A stretch of DNA of 53,893 nucleotides from assembly GCA_016218485.1 (NCBI GenBank), contig JACRDY010000062.1, positions 1 to 53,893 on the forward strand, in the 5' to 3' direction. The notes below the pieces were generated by a model. It saw nothing but the letters and a program-made list of their open reading frames with translations, was not told the origin of the DNA and did no database searches. Below, piece by piece: positions 1 to 9,736 of the stretch (position 1 is its first letter; each line of letters starts with the position of its first letter). This DNA comes from Candidatus Falkowiibacteriota bacterium. GTDB taxonomy: Bacteria; Patescibacteriota; Patescibacteriia; JACRDY01. The position numbers and the translations under genes were made by a program.

Positions 1-1
1 T

Positions 2-45
2 GACAAAGCTGTGTGACAACTGCTTTAAGCTTTTTGAAGATTAAG
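2..45 (+). CDS. C-terminal end of a CDS truncated by the window edge (...TKLCDNCFKLFED*), possible zinc-binding CxxC tail
   Basis: Open frame from the window start to TAA at 43-45; CDNC motif; hairpin terminator follows at about 74-98. Confidence 0.4.
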
Positions 46-71
46 AGCTTCATAGACTTAGACAGTTCTAA

Positions 72-100
72 AAAGACACCTTAGGGTGTCATTTTTAGTA
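72..100. terminator. Rho-independent terminator hairpin GACACC-TTAG-GGTGTC + T-tract
   Basis: aaaaagacaccttagggtgtcattttta. Confidence 0.7.
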
Positions 101-109
101 TATCAAATC

Positions 110-1023
110 TTAGTTGATTAAGGGAGTTTCGTAATCCACAGTTTCGTAATCCACAGTATAGAGAGAAATAATAACAACACCTACGATAATGAAACTAATC
201 GCCAGACTCTTCATCACGAGCGAGCCGCGGCGCAGTTCTTCTTTCAAAATCTGTGGCAGCCAGAGACTTAGGAGAATTGACCAAATAAAAATCCAAACAT
301 AGTGACTGGCGTTCACCGCGCTAACCAGCGCCGCCGGCCCAGTCACCAGAGCCGCGATATAGAGGACGCCAGCGATCACTGTTAATGTTTCGGACAATGC
401 GGAGAAAGTGTAGACCCGCCAGCTCTCCTGTCGCATGGTCCGGAAACGCCAGATGAAATACACGAACAAAATAACGCCGGAGAAGAGCCGGCCATAGGCA
501 AACACCGGCCAGTAATCATAAAAACCGACTAAATACTTAGAAATAATACCGCCCGAGCTGTACAAAATAGTCCCGGCGATCATGAGCGGCAGCACTTGGC
601 CCTTCAGGCGCCAAAAATCCTTGCTGTAGGAGATGAAAAAGCAACCCAAAAAAATAAACGCCACCCCAATATAAATCACCCAGCTGAAAATTTCACCCAA
701 AAAGACCGTGGCCAGGAGCACTGCCCAGATTTGGTTCAGGCTCAAAGCCGGGGCCACGCGGGAGGCCTCGCCGATTTTCATCGCTTTAAAATAAAACCAG
801 GTCCCGCCGAGATAGCTGATGCTGGTAATCAGGCTCCAGAGCAGTAAATGCAGCGACGGAAATGAAACGCTAGCACCAGTACCGAGCCAATTAAACCCAA
901 GACTCCCCACATGGTGAGGGGAAAGTAAACATCCTTGACCAGCTTGGAAACAACGTTCTTGTCCACCACATTCACCCACGACCACAGAAAGGCGGCTGAT
1001 AATGACAACACAATCCACGTCAT
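110..1023 (-). pseudogene. EamA/DMT-family transporter, frameshifted
   Basis: The N-terminus (MTWIVLSLSAAFLWSWVNVVDKNVVSK...) is in ORF 829-1023 and the rest (LHLLLWSLITSISYLGGTWFYFKAMK...) is in ORF 110-1018. The frames join at about 850-870. Confidence 0.7.
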
Positions 1024-1066
1024 AAAGTATTTTAATTTCTAGTTTCCAATTTCTAATTTCTAACCT

Positions 1067-2308
1067 CTATTCATACCGCAGCGCCTCAATCGGATTCAGG
1101 CCCGCCGCCCGGCGCGCCGGGTAGTAGCCAAACGTTACCCCGATCCCGATACAGACCACACAGGCGATTAAGATAGAGTCTAGGGACACGACAAAATCCC
1201 AGCTGTACCCAAGGTACTGGGCCACGCTGGCGATCAGAAACGCGATCAGCGCGCCAATGACAATCCCGATCACCCCGGCGGAAAATGTCAGCATAACTGC
1301 TTCGACCAAAAATTGGCTAAGGATATTTTCCCGCGTGGCGCCGACGGCTTTGCGTAGGCCGATCTCGCGCGTCCGCTCCGTCACCGCCGCGAGCATAATA
1401 TTCATGATCCCCACGCCGCCGACAAAGAGCGCGATGGCCGCGATCGCCGTCAGGAAATATTTGAGCGCGTCGGTAATGCTGGTCAGCGTCTTAATCGCGT
1501 CAGCAATTGAGCGAACCGAGAAATCATCATCAGCCGGCTCGTCAATGTCGTGCTGCTCACGTAGTATCGACCGGACGTCTTCCATGCTGCTCTCCACATT
1601 CTCGGGCGAGTCAACCTTGGCCCGGGCAAACCCCAGGTGGTCGATGCCCAGGAGTAGCTTCTGCGCCGAGGAAACAGGAATCACAATGACGTCGCTCGGG
1701 TCATCCAGACCGCTGACGTCTTTCTGTTTCATTGTCCCAATGACCGTAAAATTCTCTTTGTTAATTTTAATTTTCTCGCCAATCGGATCCGCCTCCACAA
1801 ACAGGTCCTCCACCACCCCCGGCCCCAGTATGGCCACGCGCGCCAAGCTCCGCTCTTCTTCTTCGGTCAAAAACCGGCCAGCCGCAAGATCGATCCCCTC
1901 AACGTCCAAATACTGGTAGCCCGAGCCGACAAACGTCCCGTCAATACTCCGATTCTGCCAGACGACGCTGCCGACCCCGCGTGAATACGGCGCGGCCGCC
2001 ACGATGTGCGGCGCTCGGGCTTTGTTCAAGAGCTCACGGTAATCATCATACTTCAGCGTGGTGACTAAAATTCCCATGGCTGAAGCGGGCGGGCCGGCAT
2101 CGTCAGCGGCGCCCGGCAGCACGCCAATGAGGTTGGCACCCTGGCCTTCGAGCTGATTAATGATCAGACTCTGCGCCCCCGCGCCCACCGACATAATCAC
2201 AATCACCGCGGTAATCCCAATAATCACGCCGAGCATTGTTAGTAAGGCGCGTTTCTTGTTTGATCGGAGCGACCGGTCCGCCGTACGGTAAATATCCAAT
2301 AGGTACAT
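1067..2308 (-). CDS. ABC transporter permease, MacB/FtsX-like
   Basis: MacB-type N-terminal region (LTMLGVIIGITAVIVIMSVGAGAQ) and FtsX-like C-terminus (TREIGLRKAVGATRENILSQFLVEA). Confidence 0.92.
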   Translation of the reverse strand: MYLLDIYRTADRSLRSNKKRALLTMLGVIIGITAVIVIMSVGAGAQSLIINQLEGQGANLIGVLPGAADDAGPPASAMGILVTTLKYDDYRELLNKARAPHIVAAAPYSRGVGSVVWQNRSIDGTFVGSGYQYLDVEGIDLAAGRFLTEEEERSLARVAILGPGVVEDLFVEADPIGEKIKINKENFTVIGTMKQKDVSGLDDPSDVIVIPVSSAQKLLLGIDHLGFARAKVDSPENVESSMEDVRSILREQHDIDEPADDDFSVRSIADAIKTLTSITDALKYFLTAIAAIALFVGGVGIMNIMLAAVTERTREIGLRKAVGATRENILSQFLVEAVMLTFSAGVIGIVIGALIAFLIASVAQYLGYSWDFVVSLDSILIACVVCIGIGVTFGYYPARRAAGLNPIEALRYE

Positions 2309-2381
2309 AAATTACGAATTACGAATTACGAATTACGAATGATACTTGACCAATTCGTAATTCGTAATTATTAATTCGTAA

Positions 2382-3110
2382 TTATTTCTTAAGCTCTCCC
2401 CCGTCTTTAGCGACAATCCGATTACTGACCCGTTCATCAGAGACTAACAAACCATCCTTCGTGCGGAGAATGCGCTGCGCGTGTTCAGCGGTATACTTCT
2501 CATGGGTCACGAGAATAATCGTCTTGCCCTGCTCATTCAAATCTTCGAGAATCTCCATCACCTGCGCGCCGGACTTAGAGTCTAGGTTGCCGGTCGGCTC
2601 GTCCGCGAAAATCACGTCAGGGTTATTGACGAGTGAGCGGGCAATCGCCACGCGCTGTTTCTCACCGCCGGACAATTTGTTCGAGAGGTAATCCAGCCGG
2701 TGACCCAGGCCGACCGCTGCCAGCGCTTTACTGGCAATGACGCGACGATCATTTTCCTTGACCGCGCGGTTATACACCAGCGGCAGCATCACATTGTCAA
2801 GCACGCTGGTTCGCGCCAGCAAGTTGAATGACTGGAAAATAAAGCCAATCTCCCGCAGCCGCGTCTGCGCCATTTCCGCCTCGGTCAATTGACTAACATC
2901 CCTGCCTTTAAATAAATACTGCCCGCTGGTTAACGTATCCAAAAAACCCAAGATATGCATCAAGGTTGATTTACCCGAACCGGACGGCCCCATAATCGCC
3001 ACGAATTCACCGGGCATGACATCAAAACTAACGCCGTGCAGGACCTTGGTCACGACCTCATCGTTGGCGAATTCTTTAGTCAGGTTTGTTATTTTGATGA
3101 TTGGATCCAT
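2382..3110 (-). CDS. ABC transporter ATP-binding protein (MacB/LolD-like)
   Basis: Walker A GPSGSGKST, signature LSGGEKQR, Walker B VIFADEPTGNLD. Confidence 0.95.
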   Translation of the reverse strand: MDPIIKITNLTKEFANDEVVTKVLHGVSFDVMPGEFVAIMGPSGSGKSTLMHILGFLDTLTSGQYLFKGRDVSQLTEAEMAQTRLREIGFIFQSFNLLARTSVLDNVMLPLVYNRAVKENDRRVIASKALAAVGLGHRLDYLSNKLSGGEKQRVAIARSLVNNPDVIFADEPTGNLDSKSGAQVMEILEDLNEQGKTIILVTHEKYTAEHAQRILRTKDGLLVSDERVSNRIVAKDGGELKK

Positions 3111-3140
3111 ACAATTAGTTGAAAGTTATAAAGTTAAAAG

Positions 3141-3243
3141 CAGGAGTTACGCACTTTTAATAAAAATTGGCTAAAATTAGCTGTTAATAATTTTTATTGT
3201 TACTCTAAAATTAGCTGAAAATTTTAGAAGTGCGTAACTCCTG
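3141..3243. mobile_element. 103-bp MITE-like element copy 1
   Basis: 16-bp terminal inverted repeats CAGGAGTTACGCACTT / AAGTGCGTAACTCCTG; flanked by TTAAAAG on both sides (3134-3140, 3244-3250); exact reverse complement of 35698-35800. Confidence 0.85.
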
Positions 3244-3307
3244 TTAAAAGTTAGAAAGTTCTACAACTTTTAACTTTATAACTTTATAACTTTCAACTTT
3301 CTAACTT

Positions 3308-4960
3308 CTATTTACTGCCGTTCTTCACAAATGTCACCACGTTCTCGCCCTCACTCAAACCAGAAACGACTTCCACGAGACCGTCATCGCCCTTCAAGCC
3401 AGTCTGCACCGCACGATCTGCCACCTGGTTAGCCTCGGCATCGGTCAACACCTGTACCTTCCCCTCCACCACCGCGCGCTGAGGAATAACCAACACGCCG
3501 GTACGGCTATCGGTCAGCACATCAACGTTGGCGGTCATGCCCGGCTTGATGTCGTATTCTGTTTCATCAATATTCACTTTGACTTTATAGTACACTACAC
3601 CGGAAATTTCCGTCTCGGCCGGTTCAATCAAAATAATATGACCGGTAAATAGCGCCTCGTCGCCAAAGGCATCCAACGTCACCTTGGCTTCATCGCCAAC
3701 GGAAATCTTGGCAATATCAGACTCAGGCACGTCCACCTCAATTTCAAACTGCTGGTCGCCCAGCATCACCACCACCGGCGTTGTTAAACTAGCGTACTCA
3801 CCAATGGAGTTGTTAACTTTGGTAACCACCCCGGCCACCGGCGCCGTGATGACCCGATCCGACATTTTCTGCTGAATAGCAGCGACCTGCGCTGCCGCCT
3901 GATCCACCAGCGCGCTGTAATAGGCCACATCGCTCTTCTTCGGATCAGCCGCCGTCACCGCGTACTGCGCTTTGGCTAAATCCCAGGCTTGCTGCTTGAT
4001 CTCAAGCGTATCTTCAGCGCTCGCCACCGCATTATCATAGTAGAGTCGCTTGGTCTGCAGATTGGACGCGTCAGTCTGTAAAGTATTAATGCCAGTACTG
4101 ATAGTCGTCTGTTCGGTCCGAATGGTCGTCTTGAGCGTATCCAGACTGGCTTCGGGGAATGAGGCGGAGGTGATGGACGCCAACAGCGCGTTGTACATTG
4201 AATCAAGCGCCAGCGCCACCTGATTGAGTGACAACTTGACATTATTGAGCGCTGCCAAGATTTGTTGCTGATCGCCGCTCGCCTTGGCATTGACGAGCAC
4301 CTGATCACTGGCCGAGAGTATCGTCAGCGCATCCTCACGCTGTACTTTGGTGTTAATTAAATATTGAGGGTTCTTAATGCTGATGTAATCTTTGCCGGCC
4401 GGATCGTTATATACCGTCTGGATAACATCCAGCGATGCCCTGGCTTTAAAAAGATAATTACGGATATCATTAAGCGCGGTATCACGGTAAATCGTCATAT
4501 TCTCATCACGATCTTTCTGTGTATTATGCAGACTGGTCAGCGCGGCGTTATAGGCCGCTGCCGCATTCTCGACTTGAGATTCGGCCACCTGCAGTTCCGG
4601 CTCCGTAGCGCCATCCAGTACTTTCTGAAGGTTAGCCTGCGCTGATGCCAGAGTAGCCTGGTACTGCCGCAACTGCACCGCCAGATCACCGGCATCCAAA
4701 CGAGCCAGCACCTGCCGGGCCGTCACTGGCTGGCCGACGACTGCTGTCATACCAGTAATCCGCCCGCTGGCCGCGAAATTAAGTTCAATTTCTTCAGCGC
4801 TCTTGATCTGCCCGGTGGCGGAAACCGTCTGGGTCAGATCCTGACGGACGACTGGCGTGGTAGTATATTCCACACTCTGCTTATCACCTCCGCGAAAATA
4901 GAGCGCGGCGCCGATCACCACGACCACTGCTCCAATAATAATGATTCTTTTTTTCGTCAT
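3308..4960 (-). CDS. HlyD/MacA-type periplasmic adaptor subunit
   Basis: N-terminal TM, lipoyl/hairpin region, ITAPVAGVVTKVNNSIGEYAS; adjacent to the ABC pair. Confidence 0.88.
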   Translation of the reverse strand: MTKKRIIIIGAVVVVIGAALYFRGGDKQSVEYTTTPVVRQDLTQTVSATGQIKSAEEIELNFAASGRITGMTAVVGQPVTARQVLARLDAGDLAVQLRQYQATLASAQANLQKVLDGATEPELQVAESQVENAAAAYNAALTSLHNTQKDRDENMTIYRDTALNDIRNYLFKARASLDVIQTVYNDPAGKDYISIKNPQYLINTKVQREDALTILSASDQVLVNAKASGDQQQILAALNNVKLSLNQVALALDSMYNALLASITSASFPEASLDTLKTTIRTEQTTISTGINTLQTDASNLQTKRLYYDNAVASAEDTLEIKQQAWDLAKAQYAVTAADPKKSDVAYYSALVDQAAAQVAAIQQKMSDRVITAPVAGVVTKVNNSIGEYASLTTPVVVMLGDQQFEIEVDVPESDIAKISVGDEAKVTLDAFGDEALFTGHIILIEPAETEISGVVYYKVKVNIDETEYDIKPGMTANVDVLTDSRTGVLVIPQRAVVEGKVQVLTDAEANQVADRAVQTGLKGDDGLVEVVSGLSEGENVVTFVKNGSK

Positions 4961-5313
4961 ATGATGGATTACCCTATGATATAAAATTACCCATAGATTT
5001 TCTAAATTCCGTATATACTATACTCGGTAATTGATAAATAATCAAGTTAAAATACAGGCAAGCATAGAAATTATTAAACATTAAAAATCCCAAATCCCAA
5101 TACCCCAGGCAATGACAAATTCCTAATGACAAATGACCAGTCAATGCTTAATGTCTAATGTCAAATATCCAAACTTTTGGCATTAGAGCTTTGATATTTG
5201 GCATTGATTTGTCATTTGGATTTTAAACTTTGGCATTATGAGATATTGGGATTTGGGATTTTAGTCATTCGTAATTAGCCCTAAAGGGGCTCTTTCGGGG
5301 TAATTCGTAATTC

Positions 5314-5342
5314 TTGCATTATTTCAAACTCTATGCTATAGT
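5314..5342 (+). promoter_or_regulatory. Putative sigma70-type promoter for rpmE (TTGCAT-17-TATAGT)
   Basis: -35 at 5314-5319, -10 at 5337-5342, 17-bp spacer, ATG at 5370. Confidence 0.65.
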
Positions 5343-5369
5343 ACGGGCATTCTGTATTAAATATTGTTT

Positions 5370-5678
5370 ATGAAAAAGGATATTCACCCGGAATACTACA
5401 AAGAGGCCAAGGTCACCTGCGCCTGCGGCAATAGCTTCACGGTCGGCTCCACCGTCAAGGAAATTGAGACGGAGCTGTGTTTTATGTGTCATCCGTTCTA
5501 CACCGGCACCCAAAAACTGGTTGACACCGCGCGTCGCGTCGATAAATTCAAACAAAAATTGGAAAAAGCCAGCGCCGCCGCGTTCGCCAGTCGGGGCAAA
5601 AAAGTCAAGCGCGCTAAACGAGCCGCGACTAAACAGGCTAAAGCTAAAGCCAAGAAAACCGTCTCTGCTGAAGAGTAA
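5370..5678 (+). CDS. rpmE: 50S ribosomal protein L31 (bL31) with basic C-terminal extension
   Basis: [28 protein letters not shown]...[13 protein letters not shown]; zinc-type CxC/CxxC. Confidence 0.95.
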   Translation: MKKDIHPEYYKEAKVTCACGNSFTVGSTVKEIETELCFMCHPFYTGTQKLVDTARRVDKFKQKLEKASAAAFASRGKKVKRAKRAATKQAKAKAKKTVSAEE

Positions 5679-5681
5679 CTT

Positions 5682-5738
5682 TTGAAGCCCGCTTCGTCTA
5701 TTGCCAAATCTTTTGGTATAATGGCAAAGCGGGTTTTT
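5682..5738 (+). terminator. Long hairpin terminator after rpmE (AAGCCCGCTT...AAGCGGGTTTTT)
   Basis: Complementary arms followed by TTTTT; an extended -10 (TGGTATAAT) lies inside the loop side. Confidence 0.55.
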
Positions 5739-5834
5739 GAATTTTACGGGCTGCTCAAGTCCGCCGCGGCGGGCGCAGAGCAGACCAAGGTAAAATTCAT
5801 CCGCCATGTCCCGTCTGGCGGGACGAAGACGGAT
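5739..5834 (+). other. Two-hairpin structured leader upstream of prfA (possible 5' UTR element)
   Basis: GAATTTTAC(5739-5747)/GTAAAATTC(5790-5798), CTGCTC/GAGCAG, CCGCCGCGGCGG inside; second helix ATCCG...GTCCCG/CGGGAC...CGGAT (5799-5834). Confidence 0.45.
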
Positions 5835-5926
5835 CAATCACTCTGACTACCAACACTATCCAGCGATAAGAAACATCCTGGCAAGGGCGGGGTAATGGTT
5901 GAGATGGTTACCAAACATCTAACACT

Positions 5927-6964
5927 ATGAATATCCAAGAAGTACAGCAAGAGTACGCCGATCTGGAACAGCAACTCCAGGATGTTTCAGTTACCGCCAA
6001 TCCCCAAAAGTTAAAAACTCTGTCACAGCGCTACAATGAACTGAAAGAAACCATGACCGCGGTCAGCGAGCTGGAAATGGTTGAGCGGCAAATCAGCGAT
6101 AACCAGTTAACCCTGCAGGATAACGACCCTGAACTGCGCGAACTGGCCGAAGTGGAAGCGCTGGAACTGCAGACGCGCCGTGAGCAGCTACAGCGCACGG
6201 TCAACGATCTGCTCAATCCGGCCGATCCGCTGGACAAAAAAAATGTCATCATGGAAATCCGCGCCGGCACCGGCGGAGACGAGTCCGCGCTGTTTGCCGC
6301 TGAACTGTTTCGCCTGTACTCCCGCTACGCCGAAAACCAAGGCTGGAAAACTAAAATCATTGATGCCAATCGCACCGGCATTGGCGGCTTTAAAGAAGTT
6401 ATTTTCTCCGTTACCGGTGGCAAAGTCTATGGTGATTTGAAATACGAGAGCGGGACGCATCGCGTCCAGCGCGTACCGGAAACTGAAAAGAGCGGCCGTA
6501 TTCATACTTCGGCCGTCACGGTGGCAGTATTGCCGGAAGCAGAGGAAGTGGATATAGAAATCAAACCAGAAGATCTACGTATTGATGTCTTTCGCGCCGG
6601 TGGCAAAGGCGGCCAGGGTGTCAACACCACCGACTCGGCGGTCCGCATCACCCACCTGCCGACCGGTCTGGTCGTCGCCTGCCAGGATGAGCGCAGCCAG
6701 CTGCAAAACAAGACCAAAGCCCTGCAGGTGCTGCGCTCGCGGCTGCTAGCGGCCGTGGAAGAAAAAAACCGCGCCCAGCGAGCCGCCAACCGCAAAAGTC
6801 AAATTGGCAGCGGCGACCGCAGTGAAAAAATCCGCACCTACAATTTCCCCCAAGATCGGGTGACGGATCACCGCGTCAAAGAAAACTGGTTCGGTATTGA
6901 CAGTATCATCAACGGCAATATTGAGCCGATCATCGCCGCGCTTAAACAAGCAGACAAAGGATAA
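5927..6964 (+). CDS. prfA: Peptide chain release factor 1
   Basis: GGQ motif in [27 protein letters not shown]1 architecture. Confidence 0.96.
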   Translation: MNIQEVQQEYADLEQQLQDVSVTANPQKLKTLSQRYNELKETMTAVSELEMVERQISDNQLTLQDNDPELRELAEVEALELQTRREQLQRTVNDLLNPADPLDKKNVIMEIRAGTGGDESALFAAELFRLYSRYAENQGWKTKIIDANRTGIGGFKEVIFSVTGGKVYGDLKYESGTHRVQRVPETEKSGRIHTSAVTVAVLPEAEEVDIEIKPEDLRIDVFRAGGKGGQGVNTTDSAVRITHLPTGLVVACQDERSQLQNKTKALQVLRSRLLAAVEEKNRAQRAANRKSQIGSGDRSEKIRTYNFPQDRVTDHRVKENWFGIDSIINGNIEPIIAALKQADKG

Positions 6965-7039
6965 TTACGAATTACGAATTAAAAATTACGAATTGTTTGA
7001 TATTTATTCGTAATTCGTAATTTGTAATTCGTAATTTTT

Positions 7040-7915
7040 ATGCTCTCTCTCCGTCAAACGCTCACATTAGCTGTCCAACAATTACAGCCATCAAAGACGA
7101 AAATCGCCACACTTGACGCGGAGATTTTATTATCTCATATACTTAAAAAACCAAAAGAATACCTCTACACTCATCCGGAAAAAATACTGACCAGACGACA
7201 ACACGCTGCTTTTCAAAAACTGATTGCGCGACGAACCAAAGGTGAACCAATCGCCTACCTTGTCGGGCATAAAGAATTTTTTGGTCTGGACTTTACCATC
7301 AACAAAAACGCCCTCATCCCCCGCCCCGAAACTGAACTCTTGGTTGAAGAAACTTTAAACCAACTACCAACTACCAGCTCTCAGCTCTCAGCCATCGCGG
7401 ACATCGGCACCGGTTCCGGCTGTATTGCCGTTGCGATCGCCAAACACGCACCAAAAACTAAAATCTACGGCACGGACGTATCAGCTAAAACGCTGGCACT
7501 AGCCAAAACCAATGCCCATAGACACCAGGTGAGTCATCGTATTACCTTTCTGCCAGGCTCGCTCTTGGCACCACTCAAAAATATCAAACTGGATGCGCTC
7601 GTCGCCAACCTGCCCTATGGCTGGTCAAATTGGAAAAATAACACCTCGGCCGAAACCATTGGCCTACGTTTTGAGCCGCCAAGGGCACTGTTTACCGGCG
7701 AACGAGGACTGAAACTCTACCGCCAATTCTTAAAGCAAATGGCCAAACGCCAACAGCAGCCGCGGCTGATGCTCTTAGAATTTGACCCGCGACAAACCAA
7801 GGCCTTCACTAAATTGATTAAACAAATCCTCCCCCACTATTCTCTGGAAATAAAAAAAGACCTCTTGGGCCATAATCGGCTGATAATCCTAAATTTACAA
7901 CAAAAATGTGGATAA
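7040..7915 (+). CDS. prmC: Release factor glutamine N5-methyltransferase (PrmC/HemK)
   Basis: Follows prfA; IPRPETELLVEE, IADIGTGSGCIAVAIA, motif ANLPYG. Confidence 0.93.
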   Translation: MLSLRQTLTLAVQQLQPSKTKIATLDAEILLSHILKKPKEYLYTHPEKILTRRQHAAFQKLIARRTKGEPIAYLVGHKEFFGLDFTINKNALIPRPETELLVEETLNQLPTTSSQLSAIADIGTGSGCIAVAIAKHAPKTKIYGTDVSAKTLALAKTNAHRHQVSHRITFLPGSLLAPLKNIKLDALVANLPYGWSNWKNNTSAETIGLRFEPPRALFTGERGLKLYRQFLKQMAKRQQQPRLMLLEFDPRQTKAFTKLIKQILPHYSLEIKKDLLGHNRLIILNLQQKCG

Positions 7916-7926
7916 TTGTTTAAACA

Positions 7927-7955
7927 TTGCAATTCTTTAATACTTATACTATAAT
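7927..7955 (+). promoter_or_regulatory. Promoter of the putative ncRNA (TTGCAA-17-TATAAT)
   Basis: -35 at 7927-7932, -10 at 7950-7955, predicted start at about 7962. Confidence 0.7.
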
Positions 7956-7961
7956 GACATT

Positions 7962-8024
7962 GGCACTTGTGAGGGCTTTGGCCCTCTCGCGGTCAATACA
8001 TAAACCGCAGACAGGTGCTTTTTT
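7962..8024 (+). ncRNA. Putative small structured RNA, three-way junction with intrinsic terminator
   Basis: P1 GGCACTTGT(7962-7970)/ACAGGTGCT(8011-8019), 9 bp with two G-U pairs; P2 GAGGGC-TTTG-GCCCTC; P3 GCGGT-N10-ACCGC; U6 immediately 3'. Confidence 0.65.
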
Positions 8025-8514
8025 ATTTAAATAGACTCCAAATCTCCGGAATAAAAAACTCTACGTTTTTTACCGGAACTATCAGACTCAATCTTCCAAG
8101 AAGGATAAACACTCCAAAAGAACGGTTGACTACCATAACTTCTTTTACGACTACCTTGAGTCGTACGCCTTGATTTGGCATAACGGCAATAAAAACATAA
8201 TACCGTACTAATTTCATTCTCTTCTCCCAGCGAGAATTAATTTTCTGCCTGACCAACATATTTCGTTCGCAATATTCTTGGAGAGTAGCAGATTTCTTAA
8301 TAATTCTTACAGCCAAAGGTAACAGACGTAACCTTATATACTGTTCATCCTGAGAACGAGTTGTATTCCATGATTTAAAAATTAAATGTTGTAATCCCTC
8401 TGTATTAAAATGGACATCCTTACTTAAATAAGGACAAAAAACTTTACCTACCTCGCTATAGAATCGAGTGGCATCATTCTTAGCGGAATTAAATTTTTCT
8501 TCGTCAGTACTCAT
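8023..8514 (-). CDS. Conserved-looking hypothetical protein with FCPYLSKDVHFNTEGLQHLIFK motif
   Basis: Open ORF; ATG (MSTDEEKF) at 8514 preferred over the TTG at 8550 because a promoter lies between them. Confidence 0.65.
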   Translation of the reverse strand: MSTDEEKFNSAKNDATRFYSEVGKVFCPYLSKDVHFNTEGLQHLIFKSWNTTRSQDEQYIRLRLLPLAVRIIKKSATLQEYCERNMLVRQKINSRWEKRMKLVRYYVFIAVMPNQGVRLKVVVKEVMVVNRSFGVFILLGRLSLIVPVKNVEFFIPEIWSLFK

Positions 8515-8520
8515 GGGTTT

Positions 8521-8550
8521 AGTATAGAACACTACGGCATTTATTTTCAA
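8521..8550 (-). promoter_or_regulatory. Promoter TTGAAA-18-TATACT, predicted leaderless start
   Basis: Minus strand; -10 ends about 6 bp before the ATG at 8514. Confidence 0.5.
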
Positions 8551-9638
8551 TACTCTACCTCATACCCAATCGGCATAGCCGTAATCCAGGTGGTACCGCG
8601 GTTAAACCGTACGGCACTGCCGTCAGCATTGAGAAACAAAGTACGTTCACCCTTCACCGTTTTCTCCCACGTACCCTCCGTCACTCCCCCGTTCTGGAAC
8701 AGGAGTATTCTGCCGCTGCCAAAGGTATCTATATCCTGGCGGCCAATACGGTCTATCACATAGGTCGGAATGTATTGAAAAATAATATTCTTGGCGCTGA
8801 CCTGCTCGCCATTACTATCCAGATGCGCCTGCCCGCCCTGAAACCGATAGTACCGATTTTCCTGTTTATTATATTGCCACTCGGTAAAGTAATTATTATA
8901 CGGTGAGTAATTAAAGCTGAAATGAGTAGCGATGTCTTGGCGCGCTGAGAGCTCTGGATCATCCACAAACGTCCACGGCTGATACACGCCGGTGGTCTTG
9001 GCCTCAATCTTGGTTTGATATTTTTGAATACGCTCACTCGAGGTAAACAGATTGTGTGGCCGGTTCAGACTGCTGTCACGCCAGAAGAAGGCGCCGCGAG
9101 AAAACTCATTGACGTCATAGACACGATTGGTGGCAGCTAAATACGTCAGCGCCTGCGGACTGCCGCCGCTGTGCCAGTACATAGCGCGCAGTTCTTCGGC
9201 CCACTCTACGAAATAGGGTCTAGCGGAACGGATCGGACCAATCTCATCAATCGGCTCGTCAGTCGCGTAGACCGCCAACAGCCGCGGAATGCCGCCTTCA
9301 GTCACCGCCTCATAGACCAGCTGCGCCCGCGTCAAATTGTGGGGCGGGCGGGCCTCAAAATAATTCTCAATCATCACGCCAACAGGCAAGAGATTAGCGG
9401 CGGCCGCATCAGTCAAGCAGACGCCGTCCAGGGAACGGTAAGCCTGACACACTGCTGCTGCGGCCGGAAATACCGGCAGATCGGACTGTGGCACTGGTGT
9501 GACTTTAACCAACAAAAAGATGGCTGCCAGAGCGACAACCATCGAGAAAAAATAAATAATATACTGACCCGTACGTCGCGGAGCGACCCCGGCCGATTGT
9601 TTGGCGACCGATGATTTTTTGTTTTTACTTTTTGCCAT
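8547..9638 (-). CDS. DUF3048 (YerB-like) domain protein
   Basis: VMIENYFEARPPHNLTRAQLVYEAVTEGGIPRLLAVY..IGPIRSARPYFVEWAEEL; N-terminal TM. Confidence 0.9.
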   Translation of the reverse strand: MAKSKNKKSSVAKQSAGVAPRRTGQYIIYFFSMVVALAAIFLLVKVTPVPQSDLPVFPAAAAVCQAYRSLDGVCLTDAAAANLLPVGVMIENYFEARPPHNLTRAQLVYEAVTEGGIPRLLAVYATDEPIDEIGPIRSARPYFVEWAEELRAMYWHSGGSPQALTYLAATNRVYDVNEFSRGAFFWRDSSLNRPHNLFTSSERIQKYQTKIEAKTTGVYQPWTFVDDPELSARQDIATHFSFNYSPYNNYFTEWQYNKQENRYYRFQGGQAHLDSNGEQVSAKNIIFQYIPTYVIDRIGRQDIDTFGSGRILLFQNGGVTEGTWEKTVKGERTLFLNADGSAVRFNRGTTWITAMPIGYEVEY

Positions 9639-9736
9639 AATGAAAAAACAAGATTTAAGATTAAAGATTAAAGAAAGCCGTCTTAAATCTTTAATCTTAA
9701 ATCTTAAATCTTATTTCTTCATACTTATTACTAACC

